Source: an uncultured Balneolaceae bacterium (GTDB lineage: Bacteria > Bacteroidota > Rhodothermia > Balneolales > Balneolaceae). From it: a stretch of DNA of 64,000 bases. The stretch spans positions 1-64,000 of the forward strand of contig CAJXOW010000001.1 of NCBI GenBank assembly GCA_913057825.1, in the 5' to 3' direction. Made by a program: the position numbers and the translations under genes. The notes beneath the pieces are model-generated. The model was not told the DNA's origin and did no database searches. It was given only the letters and a program-made list of their open reading frames with translations. Every line of letters starts with the position of its first letter. Position 1 is the first letter of the stretch. Below are positions 56,182 to 64,000 of this stretch, one piece after another.

Positions 56182-57159
56182 TCAAAATTTCACGGTTAAT
56201 CCAATCTGGTGAAAGTGCTCATCACTGAATTTTTTGGGGGCCACCATGTAGTCGAGACGGACAAATTTAGCATTGTATCCCAGGCCGAACCGCGGAATGT
56301 ACACGGATTCCGAAAAATTGAACATCGCGCCGCTCCGGACGGCGATAAACGAATAAGGAAGTAATTCTATGCCTCCTTTATACCATAATCCATCTTCTCC
56401 GAATCGTTTTTCGTTCGCAAAAGAGATAGATAAATAGGTTCTTTTCTCGGTGGGAAAGCGGACGGTGGCCCCCACTTCAAGGCTTTGTGTTGAAAGGGCG
56501 CTGCCCAGGGTCGTTTCTCCGGTTTCAATAATTTCATAGGTGGTTTCACGCCCCAGGCCCCGAAATGAGAGACCGTAAGTGATCGATTTTTCAGGGGCAT
56601 AAACGATGCCGAAATCAGACGAATAGGTCCAATACTGAGCGGTATTGTTACTTGTATAGGAAATGTTTTGAAGCAAACCTACACTGAATTCCTTATTCAG
56701 AGCGTACGCGTAAGCAAACGCCGCCTGGTATTGGTCCAGTTCCGGTTCGGGCAGGGTGGGTGATCCCAAATAGTTGAAGGAATTGGATCCGGCCTGAATC
56801 AGGCCAAGCCGGGCGGTTATGTGATGTCCACCCGCCTGCATCGTGGGTAGTGTCAGGTTGAACTGCATCAAGTTGTGATCCCAGTTATGGTACCCGTTTA
56901 TTTGCAGGTCGGAGGATGATTCATAAAGTCCCGAAAGAGAGGGATTTACGCCGATCGATGCCCGGCCGTATACGTCCGCAAGTGTAGCACTTCCCATGGA
57001 AAGGGTGCGGGTATCAAATTTCTGAATTCCAAGGGTTCCCAGATTTTCAGGGTCGGCTTGTATTTGTGCAACTGATGAAGACGAATAGCAGACCCCGAAA
57101 ACAAATATGAAAGCGAGCAGGGGACGATATAGATAAATATATTGAAATAATGATTTCAT
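56182..57159 (-). CDS. PorV/PorQ-like outer-membrane barrel protein
   Basis: A 325-residue protein with signal peptide (SSSVAQ) and the layout of the FadL-like PorV/PorQ (UPF0164) barrels: LGIQKFDTRTLSMGSATLADVYGRASIGVNPSLSGL at the mature N-terminus, then many amphipathic strands and the C-terminal ARLDYM-like strand ending in Phe. PorV is the T9SS shuttle. Here the gene is in the exopolysaccharide operon, 1 bp from the Wza-like gene, so a role in polymer or protein export at the outer membrane is plausible. No other T9SS machine gene is in the window. Confidence 0.78.
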   Translation of the reverse strand: MKSLFQYIYLYRPLLAFIFVFGVCYSSSSVAQIQADPENLGTLGIQKFDTRTLSMGSATLADVYGRASIGVNPSLSGLYESSSDLQINGYHNWDHNLMQFNLTLPTMQAGGHHITARLGLIQAGSNSFNYLGSPTLPEPELDQYQAAFAYAYALNKEFSVGLLQNISYTSNNTAQYWTYSSDFGIVYAPEKSITYGLSFRGLGRETTYEIIETGETTLGSALSTQSLEVGATVRFPTEKRTYLSISFANEKRFGEDGLWYKGGIELLPYSFIAVRSGAMFNFSESVYIPRFGLGYNAKFVRLDYMVAPKKFSDEHFHQIGLTVKF

Positions 57160-57160
57160 A

Positions 57161-57874
57161 TTAGCGAAAGACTCTAAAGATTCCGAAGAGAATGATTACA
57201 TCACGCAAAAATTCAGACATTTCACGAACTGCATTTTCCTTTTTAGGTACATATATAATGTCGCCTGATTTTACCACCAGGTCGGGCGAAGTCATTTGAC
57301 CGCTTTCCAGGTACTCCATCAAGTTTAACGTTGCGTAATGATTGGTTCCTCCTTCTTTGTACAGTTTTACTTCCTTCATATTGGCAAATTCGGTAGGTCC
57401 GCCGGCCGAGGAAAGAATTCTGAAAATATTGGTTTGATCCACTACGGGGTAGTTGTCGGGACTTACCACCATGCCGAAAACGGAAACAATTGAGTCATCG
57501 GTATTGCGTATGGAAACAGTCAGGTTCATTTCGCCCTTGATAAATTCAGAAAGCTCTCTTTTCAAGTCTCTCTTAAATTCCTCCCGCGTCAGACCGGCAA
57601 CCTTCATCTCACCTACCAGTGGAATGGTAATGGCCCCTCTCTTTGAAACCGTGGTCATCGTATTAAAACTTGGCTGTTCCCAGACGAGTATCTCCAGTTC
57701 ATCGCCCGGACGGATTTTATACTCCGGTTCCGCAGTGTCGAGCGTATCTATTTGAGCTGTGGTCCGGGGTTGGGGGTCCTTACTAATATCACGGGTCGGG
57801 GAACAGGCCTGCACAGCAAATAATAGAGAAATAATGGTCAATAAAAACGCAGTATTTGGCAGTTTAATTATCAT
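57161..57874 (-). CDS. Wza-like polysaccharide export lipoprotein
   Basis: A 237-residue outer-membrane auxiliary exporter. The leader ends VQAC, a lipobox. A Poly_export (Wza) domain follows: YKIRPGDELEILVWEQPSFN, GAITIPLVGEMKVAGLTREE. One SLBB-like segment (VVDQTNIFRILSSAGGPTEFANMKEVKLYKEGG) and VKSGDIIYVP close it. A hydrophobic C-terminal stretch (FLRDVIILFGIFRVFR) suits an alpha-helical pore region. First gene of the minus arm, divergent from wzz, with a possible sigma-54 promoter about 50 bp upstream. Confidence 0.88.
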   Translation of the reverse strand: MIIKLPNTAFLLTIISLLFAVQACSPTRDISKDPQPRTTAQIDTLDTAEPEYKIRPGDELEILVWEQPSFNTMTTVSKRGAITIPLVGEMKVAGLTREEFKRDLKRELSEFIKGEMNLTVSIRNTDDSIVSVFGMVVSPDNYPVVDQTNIFRILSSAGGPTEFANMKEVKLYKEGGTNHYATLNLMEYLESGQMTSPDLVVKSGDIIYVPKKENAVREMSEFLRDVIILFGIFRVFR

Positions 57875-57924
57875 GGTATTGAAAGCATTGATTATTGGCA
57901 GATTGTTTATCTGCTACTTTTGGA

Positions 57925-57941
57925 TACAACAAATGTGCCTA
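57925..57941 (-). promoter_or_regulatory. Weak sigma-54 promoter candidate for the minus arm
   Basis: On the minus strand TAGGCACATTTGTTGTA matches the consensus at GGCAC and TTG but has T in place of C in the -12 GC. The site is about 50 bp before the start codon, a normal distance. Confidence 0.35.
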
Positions 57942-58229
57942 ACTGTTACGAGGCATTTTGTAAATCTTTCAACACTATGAATGCCAATAGTTTAAAGGTT
58001 TTAATAAATAGTGTATAGACAGCGACTTGAAATGAGGTTGAAAAAACTTAGAGCAATATATGCACATCAGGTAAGCCCGGTTGAGTAAAAAAGTTTCGAC
58101 TGCGCTCCTATCACAAGGGATCATTTTACGCAGGGGGGATCTTCATGCAATCCGACAGGATGCCTCCAGCAAGGTATTTTGGCGGAGCTCATATATGGAT
58201 GGATGATTTCAAAATTATCACGTTCGACT

Positions 58230-58246
58230 TTGGCACAACAATTGCA
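58230..58246 (+). promoter_or_regulatory. Sigma-54 promoter upstream of wzz
   Basis: TTGGCACAACAATTGCA fits YTGGCACGNNNNTTGCW with a single change (A for G at position 8); GG and GC are ten bases apart as required. Transcription would start near 58257, 41 bp before the ATG. Confidence 0.75.
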
Positions 58247-58297
58247 CCCTTATCCCCAGCGATAGAACAATACAATCACATTTAGCTACTACCTATT

Positions 58298-59626
58298 ATG
58301 TACGAAATAAAAGACGTTGCCCAGGATATTAAGGCTGCAGCCAAGCGCAGGCGCGCAATAATGATCGTTACTCCCATTCTGTTTCTAATGGCTGGTTTGG
58401 CTGCGCTTTACTACATAGAGCCGGAATACAAGTCTTCCACAACCGTCATGGTTGAGAGAGATGAGACGCTCAACCCCCTTGTATTATATGATATGGCGGT
58501 GAATATGACTTCCGATGATCGGTTGAAGTCATTAAATGACATAGTCTACAGCAGGTCTACCATTGAAATGTTAATCGACAGTTTGAAGCTTGACAGCGGC
58601 ATTAAATCAAAAGCCGAAAAACAGCAGTTGATCGCCAATTTACAAGAGAAGATTGTCACTCATTCACGGGGGTCCGATTCGTTTGAAATAAGCTACTATG
58701 ACAAGGATCCTGTTCGTGCGCGTAACGGTGCGGAATTGATTGCCAATCATTTTATCAAGCGGAAACTCAAGCTCGAAACCCGTCGACACGAAGAAACCGT
58801 CGCTTTTTTCCAAAATAAACTGGACGAGCTGGAAACAAGGGTAGACAGGCAGAGAGACCAGGCGGATAATATTACAACCCAACGGATGGAGAATCTGCCT
58901 AATGACCCGGAAGTTTTACAGGAAAGATTGCAGAGTATTGAGGGTCAGATCGAGGATATGCAGTGGCGAATAATACAGCAGGAGGAATACCTGATGCATA
59001 TTCGGGCTTTTCAAAAACAACCCAATGGTCAGGAGAGCTTCGAAGAACTATATAAACTCCCTCTTTCAGATATTCAGTTTGGAGAAGAGTTATCGACGCT
59101 GCTGAATCAATATGAGGATTTACAGCAACAGTATACCGAGAACTATCCCGGGTTACGGACCCTGTCTGAAAAGATTAAACAGGTTGCAAACCGGATTCCC
59201 GCCGGTATTGAGTCGAACTTGAAGAGATTAAAAAATTATAAAAACGATCTCACCCGTCAAAAAAGTCAGGTCGTTAATAACATGCAGCAATATTATATGG
59301 TGAATCAGCGGGCCCAGTCGCAAAAATCCGATCACAGCATATACGAGGGATTGTATAATGAGATGAGGGTCAAGCTGGAACAGGCTAAAATGACCAGGGA
59401 TATCGGCAAGAAAGCGGCTGATCAATTTATCGTACTTGACGAAGCCGTAATTCCGGCCAAACCGGCCTCGCCCAATAAGCGATTGGTGCTCGCTATAAGT
59501 TTGCTCCTCGGATTAATCGTGGGAGTTGCCGCAAGTGCCCTGGCCGAAGTAATGGATACCACCCTTCGAGACGATGATGATATCCCCTATAACAAACCTG
59601 TTATCGCATACATATCTAACGAATAG
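58298..59626 (+). CDS. Wzz/GNVR-type polysaccharide chain-length protein
   Basis: A 442-residue inner-membrane co-polymerase. One span near the N-terminus (AIMIVTPILFLMAGLAALYYI), a Wzz domain (PEYKSSTTVMVERD), a long periplasmic coiled coil (roughly 165-370: FFQNKLDELETRVDRQRDQ) and a GNVR-like Pro-rich stretch before the second span (VLDEAVIPAKPASPNKRLVLAISLLLG). A short cytoplasmic tail follows (MDTTLRDDDDIP) that would contact the ATPase encoded next. It controls length and export of the polymer. First gene of the plus arm after the sigma-54 promoter. Confidence 0.92.
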   Translation: MYEIKDVAQDIKAAAKRRRAIMIVTPILFLMAGLAALYYIEPEYKSSTTVMVERDETLNPLVLYDMAVNMTSDDRLKSLNDIVYSRSTIEMLIDSLKLDSGIKSKAEKQQLIANLQEKIVTHSRGSDSFEISYYDKDPVRARNGAELIANHFIKRKLKLETRRHEETVAFFQNKLDELETRVDRQRDQADNITTQRMENLPNDPEVLQERLQSIEGQIEDMQWRIIQQEEYLMHIRAFQKQPNGQESFEELYKLPLSDIQFGEELSTLLNQYEDLQQQYTENYPGLRTLSEKIKQVANRIPAGIESNLKRLKNYKNDLTRQKSQVVNNMQQYYMVNQRAQSQKSDHSIYEGLYNEMRVKLEQAKMTRDIGKKAADQFIVLDEAVIPAKPASPNKRLVLAISLLLGLIVGVAASALAEVMDTTLRDDDDIPYNKPVIAYISNE

Positions 59627-59646
59627 GAAATCTGAGATACACCGCT

Positions 59647-60369
59647 ATGAAAGATCAAAATAATATCGTGGATATAGAAGAAAATAAGACGGATTTTAGG
59701 GAGAACTACATCACGAAGGCGGAGACAACCCTTTTGCCGGTAAAGGTTGTTCCCGATGGAGCTACATCCGTTAATCGAAAAATTATTGACTCCAAATATT
59801 ACAACAGCTTCAATTTTTCAAAACTGGCCGAGGCATTCAGCAATGGTAAAATAACACTGGGGATAACCAGTGCGACCAGGGGAGAGGGAAAGACGCTGGT
59901 AGCAGCCAATATGGCGGTTTCACTGGCCAGCGGGTATCGGCAAAAGACGCTGCTCGTGGATATGAACTTCAGTCGACCCCAGGTGCATAATGTGTTTGGA
60001 ACGACGCTGTCTCCAGGAATGGCCGAAGCTATATCTATGGAAAAAATCCGGGTACTGCCTTCGGGCATTGATAATCTCTATCTTATGACGGCCGGAGACA
60101 TTGAGCGCTTAACCCCGGGTATTGAACATACTCTTGTGCTCCGTCAAATTTTATATACCCTGAAAAACAAGTTCGACTTTGTGATCATAGATATGAACTC
60201 CATTCTGCCTATCAAGAATTTCCCTATCCACTTTATCAATGAGATTGATGGGCTCATCAACGTAATTGATCGGAAAAACACAAAGAAAGGAGATTTTGAG
60301 AAAGTTTTTAACCATCTCAAAGAAAGTCAATTCGTAGGTTATGTATATAATCGGGTAGACAAAACATGA
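59647..60369 (+). CDS. CpsD/BY-kinase-like P-loop ATPase
   Basis: A 240-residue cytoplasmic partner of Wzz. Walker A is SATRGEGKT (75-83), Walker A-prime LLVDMN (102-107, the second Asp of the usual VDxD is Asn), and Walker B FVIIDMN (178-184). True BY-kinases carry a Tyr-rich tail; this one ends YVYNRVDKT, so it is likely to be an ATPase regulator without the usual phosphorylated tail. Twenty bp after wzz; its stop overlaps the next start (ATGA). Confidence 0.85.
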   Translation: MKDQNNIVDIEENKTDFRENYITKAETTLLPVKVVPDGATSVNRKIIDSKYYNSFNFSKLAEAFSNGKITLGITSATRGEGKTLVAANMAVSLASGYRQKTLLVDMNFSRPQVHNVFGTTLSPGMAEAISMEKIRVLPSGIDNLYLMTAGDIERLTPGIEHTLVLRQILYTLKNKFDFVIIDMNSILPIKNFPIHFINEIDGLINVIDRKNTKKGDFEKVFNHLKESQFVGYVYNRVDKT

Positions 60370-60530
60370 GTACTTTAATCGGCATAGTGTGCTTGCATTT
60401 TTTGGTGATAATCAGGGCAAAACAGGTCAGCAAGGACGGAACTCCCTATTTTTCAGTCTTTTTCATTACAGCTGCTCTCGTTGTTTTTGTGGTGGCTATG
60501 ATGTTTAACATGGTTTCTCCAGAACAGTGA
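60366..60530 (+). CDS. Small two-span membrane protein, coupled to the ATPase gene
   Basis: A 54-residue frame, too short for routine calling. It starts at the ATG that overlaps the preceding stop (ATGA) and ends 13 bp before the next gene. Translation gives MSTLIGIVCLHFLVIIRAK, a polar turn (QVSKDGTPYF), then SVFFITAALVVFVVAMMF: two membrane helices with a lysine-containing turn. Placement between kinase-like ATPase and polymerase suggests a small subunit of the export complex. The function is unknown, and the case rests on overlap, frame and composition. Confidence 0.7.
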   Translation: MSTLIGIVCLHFLVIIRAKQVSKDGTPYFSVFFITAALVVFVVAMMFNMVSPEQ

Positions 60531-60543
60531 TACAGAATCAGAC

Positions 60544-62100
60544 ATGAGTATTTCCAATTATCCTATTTCCAATTATTTGTACCAAAAGCCATTCCTGTCT
60601 CCCCTGGGACTGGATCGCGATAATTCGTTTGTCTTGTGGATGATCCTGATTTTTTCCGTGCTGCTCGGCGGGGGGCTCTATTATTCCGGTGGTAACGTTG
60701 CATTGGTGTCGGCTGTCATCTACCTGGCTTTTGCTTTTCTGCTGAGTGTGCTTCGGATCGATTTCAGCTTGTACCTGTTATTGTTTTCCGTGATGGTCTT
60801 CGATCAGTTTGCCATTCCCGGATTTGAATCGTTCACTAAGAACATCGGTTTCTTTAATAACCTTAAAGAGATAAGCTACGTACCCTTTTTTGACGCGGGT
60901 GTAATGAATCCGTTCGAAATACACCTGTTATTTCTCTGCATAGCGCTTTTACTGCACATAAGTTTGCGAAGAGATTTCGAGTTAAAACCGGTAGCTGTCT
61001 GGGGAGCTTTCTTGCTTTTCTTTTCATCCCTCGTTTTTGCTTTTGTACATGGAATACGGGGCGGGGGAGACTTTATGGTGGCCCTGTGGGAAGTCAGAGC
61101 GCTTTTCTATCTCTGCCTGATGTATGTATTGGTACCCCAGATTCTGGATACTAAAAAACAGGTGACCATCCTGTTTTGGGTTTTTATCATTGGCATTTCC
61201 TTCAAGGCGCTTCAAGGTGTTGTACGGTTTGTGGATCTCGGTTTTACAACCGGCGGATATGCCGTACTAACCAATCATGAGGATCCCGCGTTTCTGGTGA
61301 CCCTGTTCGTGCTTTTAATCGGTCTTCTGCTATTTAATATAGAAGGCAAACAGAGAAAATGGCTGCTGCTGGGACTCTTGCCGCTGCTGCTGGGATTTTA
61401 TGTGGCCCAGCGCAGGGCTTCGTATGCCTCCTTGTTAGTGTGTCTTACCGCTTTAATCATTTTTCTGCCGACTCTGAAGCGGATCAAGTTTTTAAAATGG
61501 TTCCTGCCCGTTTTAACCGGAGTGGTTATTTATGGATTTGTCTTCTGGAATAACACGGGAACACTGGGCAGGCCGGTACAGATGATTAAAACCGGACTCG
61601 TTGCACCTGATAAACAAACCCACTATCAGGATTATCATTCCAACCTTTACCGGGATAAGGAAAACTACAATCTTGCCCGGACGGTCATTAATAACCCGGT
61701 AGTGGGAACCGGTTTCGGGAAAAAATATGATCAGCCCATTGCACTGGTGAATATTCGTTTTCCTCTTCGCGATTACATTCCCCACAACCAGATCTACTGG
61801 ATCCTGGTCAAAATGGGTGCGGTAGGATTTTTCATCTTCTGGTTCTTTTTTAACAGTTTTGTCGCCAAAGGCACGCAGGTGTTTACCCGGCTGAAAGATC
61901 CCTACCTGAAAGTAATAACGCTGGTTATCGTGCTAGCTGTTATCAATCAGATGGTGGTCTCGTTTTATGATCTGCAGCTTACCTATTACAGAAATATGAT
62001 TTATCTGGGAACCCTGATGGGGCTGCTTCCCGTCATCCAGTATATTGGACTAAAAAAGAAGTCTGACAACCAAAACTCCAATGGACCTTCGGATGAGTAA
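60544..62100 (+). CDS. O-antigen ligase/polymerase-like (Wzy/WaaL) membrane protein
   Basis: A 518-residue polytopic protein with about 10-12 spans. The family signature lies in the large periplasmic loop near 370-420: YHSNLYRDKENYNLARTVI, NNPVVGTGFGKKYDQP and PHNQIYWILVKMGAVGFF. It should polymerise or ligate the repeat units delivered by the flippase. Its last 8 bases overlap the flippase start chosen here. Ligase and polymerase cannot be separated by sequence alone. Confidence 0.85.
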   Translation: MSISNYPISNYLYQKPFLSPLGLDRDNSFVLWMILIFSVLLGGGLYYSGGNVALVSAVIYLAFAFLLSVLRIDFSLYLLLFSVMVFDQFAIPGFESFTKNIGFFNNLKEISYVPFFDAGVMNPFEIHLLFLCIALLLHISLRRDFELKPVAVWGAFLLFFSSLVFAFVHGIRGGGDFMVALWEVRALFYLCLMYVLVPQILDTKKQVTILFWVFIIGISFKALQGVVRFVDLGFTTGGYAVLTNHEDPAFLVTLFVLLIGLLLFNIEGKQRKWLLLGLLPLLLGFYVAQRRASYASLLVCLTALIIFLPTLKRIKFLKWFLPVLTGVVIYGFVFWNNTGTLGRPVQMIKTGLVAPDKQTHYQDYHSNLYRDKENYNLARTVINNPVVGTGFGKKYDQPIALVNIRFPLRDYIPHNQIYWILVKMGAVGFFIFWFFFNSFVAKGTQVFTRLKDPYLKVITLVIVLAVINQMVVSFYDLQLTYYRNMIYLGTLMGLLPVIQYIGLKKKSDNQNSNGPSDE

Positions 62101-63595
62101 TGATAGCACACAAAAAGCCATTGGCAAGTCGGTAGCCCAGAACGTATCCGTGATGTTCGGGGCGCAGGTGGTAACTTGGGCGTCTAGTTTTATATTACTC
62201 TATTTTCTTCCCCGCTACCTGGGAAGTGAGGATTATGGACGGCTGTATCTCGCACTTTCCATCAAAATGATGCTTGGACTGTTTATCGATTTCGGCGGAA
62301 ATTACCTGATTCCGAAGGAAGTTGCCCGTTCCGAGGAAAAAGGCGCCCGGATTTTGAGCAGTTATCTCATGCTCCGGGTGATGCTCTGGGTCTTGTCTAT
62401 TGGAATGATTCTGCTTTTTTCAGATCTGCTGGGTTATTCGAAGCATGTAAACCTGCTCATCCTGGTGCTGGCTATCTCCAAGCTATGGGAGGGAGGTACA
62501 AAAGCTTTTAGTGCCTATTTCCAAGGCAGAGAGAAGATGGAATACCCGTCAATTGGTAATATTGTGGAGCGACTCTTTGTTTCCGCCGTTGCCATTGGGG
62601 CGCTGCTTCTTGGAGCGGATTCGCTGGGCATTGCGGTGGTAATTACGATTGGGGCCTTGCTTAACTTGTTGGTTTTGCTCTGGTACTCGAAAGAAAAAGT
62701 TTCCATAAGCTACCGTTTTGATCCTAAATTCTTTACTCTTCTCCGTTCCGGCATGCCGTATTTCCTCTTCTCACTTTTTTCAGTGATATACTACCGGATT
62801 GATGCGGTGATGCTTTCATCGATGACCACGGAACAGGTAACGGGTTGGTACGGCGGGGCTTATCGGTTTTTTGATATCATCATGGTGCTTCCTCTTTTGT
62901 ATAAAACTGCCATATTCCCGGTATTTTCAAAACTATGGAATAACAAGGAAGGGATTCTGGAGAACACGGTAGGGCATAGCCTGAGGCTAATGATTATCCT
63001 CGGTATTCCCGTTGCTGCCCTTATATTTTTGTTTGCCGAACCCATCATCCACTTTTTCATGGGACTTGACGAATACGGTCCCTCTGTATTGATACTTCAG
63101 ATCTTCGCTCTCAGTATACCCATCATTTATATGGATATCATCCTGGGCAGCGCCCTTATGGGAGCTGCAAACCGGCAGAAAGGCTGGGCGGTCGCCGGGC
63201 TGATTGCCATTTTTATCAATGTGTCGTTCAATTATTTCCTGATTCCCTATACCCAGACGACGTATGCCAACGGCGGCATTGGGGCTGCGGTCGCTACGCT
63301 CGCTACCGAACTATTTGTTATGAGCTCCGCCTTTTATCTGTTGCCGAAAGGTTATCTGCGGACTTTCAAGACTAAATACATCGCAAAGCCGGTGGGAGCG
63401 ACGCTGTTGATGGTTTTGCCCGTTTTCCTGCTTATGCATTTCACGGGGTTGTACTGGATGTTTATGCTGTTGCTTTCCGGCGTATTCTACATAGGTGCCC
63501 TGCTTCTGCTGAACACTTTTGATCAAAAAGAATTGCAGATGATCAGGAACTTTATATCGAGCAGCCGTAAAAAATTAATTCCATACTTAAAGTAA
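62093..63595 (+). CDS. Wzx-type polysaccharide flippase
   Basis: About 500 residues with some twelve to fourteen hydrophobic spans, of the MVF/MATE-like polysaccharide transporter family: LYFLPRYLGSEDYGRLYLALS near the start is typical, followed by YFQGREKMEYPSIGNIVERLF and RSGMPYFLFSLFSVIYYRIDAVML. It flips undecaprenyl-linked repeat units across the inner membrane. Start at the ATG at 62093 (overlap of 8 bases); an ATG at 62081 adds four residues. Confidence 0.92.
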   Translation: MSNDSTQKAIGKSVAQNVSVMFGAQVVTWASSFILLYFLPRYLGSEDYGRLYLALSIKMMLGLFIDFGGNYLIPKEVARSEEKGARILSSYLMLRVMLWVLSIGMILLFSDLLGYSKHVNLLILVLAISKLWEGGTKAFSAYFQGREKMEYPSIGNIVERLFVSAVAIGALLLGADSLGIAVVITIGALLNLLVLLWYSKEKVSISYRFDPKFFTLLRSGMPYFLFSLFSVIYYRIDAVMLSSMTTEQVTGWYGGAYRFFDIIMVLPLLYKTAIFPVFSKLWNNKEGILENTVGHSLRLMIILGIPVAALIFLFAEPIIHFFMGLDEYGPSVLILQIFALSIPIIYMDIILGSALMGAANRQKGWAVAGLIAIFINVSFNYFLIPYTQTTYANGGIGAAVATLATELFVMSSAFYLLPKGYLRTFKTKYIAKPVGATLLMVLPVFLLMHFTGLYWMFMLLLSGVFYIGALLLLNTFDQKELQMIRNFISSSRKKLIPYLK

Positions 63596-63603
63596 TACTT
63601 CCT

Positions 63604-64000
63604 ATGAAAATTTTATATCTTATCCCCTATAGTCCTGTAAACCCGACCTTCGGCGGGGCGTTGCGAATTTATCACCTGCTGGAGCACCTCTGCAACAACC
63701 ATGACGTGACGGTCGCCGGTTTCAGCACGGCGGAAGAGGAAAAGGAGTTGGTGAAAAAATTTCCCATGCTTGAGGGGAAAACACATCTCATCCCCAATCC
63801 TCATAAGAACAAGTCCCGACGTTGGTTGCTTTTTAAATCGTTGTTTACCGCTCACAGCTTTTGGTATCAGATTACACAGTCTGAACAATTACAGCAGACC
63901 TTCGACCAGCTGCTCGATCACCAGAATTTCGATGTCATCCAAAGTGAATTTCCGGTACTGGCCTGGTATCGGTATAACAGTTCAGCCATAAAAATTATAG
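63604..64000 (+). CDS. Glycosyltransferase (GT4-like), cut by the window edge
   Basis: The first 132 codons of a glycosyltransferase continue to the last base without a stop. MKILYLIPYSPVNPTFGGALRIYHLLEHLC is the usual GT-B N-terminus, with the GG loop for acceptor binding. NFDVIQSEFPVLAWY fits the following strand. The gene begins 8 bp after the flippase stop and extends the operon. Donor and acceptor are unknown. Confidence 0.8.
   Translation, partial: MKILYLIPYSPVNPTFGGALRIYHLLEHLCNNHDVTVAGFSTAEEEKELVKKFPMLEGKTHLIPNPHKNKSRRWLLFKSLFTAHSFWYQITQSEQLQQTFDQLLDHQNFDVIQSEFPVLAWYRYNSSAIKII

Larger units (their letters stand above)
57875..58297. other. Divergent promoter region of the exopolysaccharide locus
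   Basis: 423 bp between the two arms. It carries a near-consensus sigma-54 promoter toward wzz and a weaker one toward the Wza-like gene. I see no gene. Confidence 0.6.

Overview
The window looks like part of the chromosome of a salt-adapted, Gram-negative bacterium of the Balneolaeota/Rhodothermaeota type, near Bacteroidota. This is inferred from protein style, not from a marker gene. Seven secreted proteins and one gene remnant end in a type IX secretion (T9SS type A) sorting domain. Most carry the NYPNPFNPSTTI style of start seen in that group. A BCCT betaine/choline transporter, many FG-GAP and LamG modules and a mid-GC base composition fit. No rRNA, tRNA, CRISPR or phage was seen.

Region 1 (0.2-8.5 kb): an OsmC-like protein and a purple-acid-phosphatase-like lipoprotein on the minus strand. 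Then a plus-strand unit follows: a GntR/UTRA regulator, glpK, glpD, a glycerophosphodiesterase lipoprotein and an unrecognised polytopic membrane protein translationally coupled to it. No GlpF or GlpT is present, so the last protein is the local transporter candidate.

Region 2 (8.7-28 kb): a secreted catabolic island. It has two formylglycine sulfatases (one fused to a duplicated N-terminal module and a sorting domain), a LamG protein, an FN3 protein, a galactocerebrosidase-like (GH59) protein lacking the nucleophile Glu, a gutted glycosidase remnant, a very large metalloprotease/propeller protein and a frameshifted porin remnant. A near-palindromic operator, core TTGTATAnACAA, lies in front of glpK, the LamG gene and between the divergent sulfatase and GH59 genes. 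I infer one GntR regulon that joins glycerol/G3P catabolism to scavenging of sulfated or galactosylated glycerol-containing compounds.

Region 3 (28-46 kb): a BCCT transporter, an intact insertion sequence with 12-bp terminal inverted repeats, a DUF2270 membrane protein, large secreted FG-GAP/beta-propeller proteins, a small beta-barrel, a META-like lipoprotein, a short XRE-like fragment and a TolB-propeller amidohydrolase.

Region 4 (46-64 kb): a 1.1-kb gene-free stretch with a diverged direct repeat, a candidate small RNA and a roughly 160-nt structured RNA candidate. It precedes a sigma-54 activator gene. Next comes an exopolysaccharide locus with two divergent arms. The minus arm encodes a Wza-like exporter, a PorV-like barrel, a degenerate sigma-54 AAA protein, a WecA/CapD-N fusion, a GH18-like protein without catalytic acids, a GNAT protein and two GH5 paralogues. 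The plus arm encodes Wzz, a BY-kinase-like ATPase, a 54-residue membrane protein, a Wzy/ligase, a Wzx flippase and a glycosyltransferase cut by the window edge. A near-consensus sigma-54 promoter precedes the plus arm and a weaker one precedes the minus arm, so the activator gene probably controls the locus.
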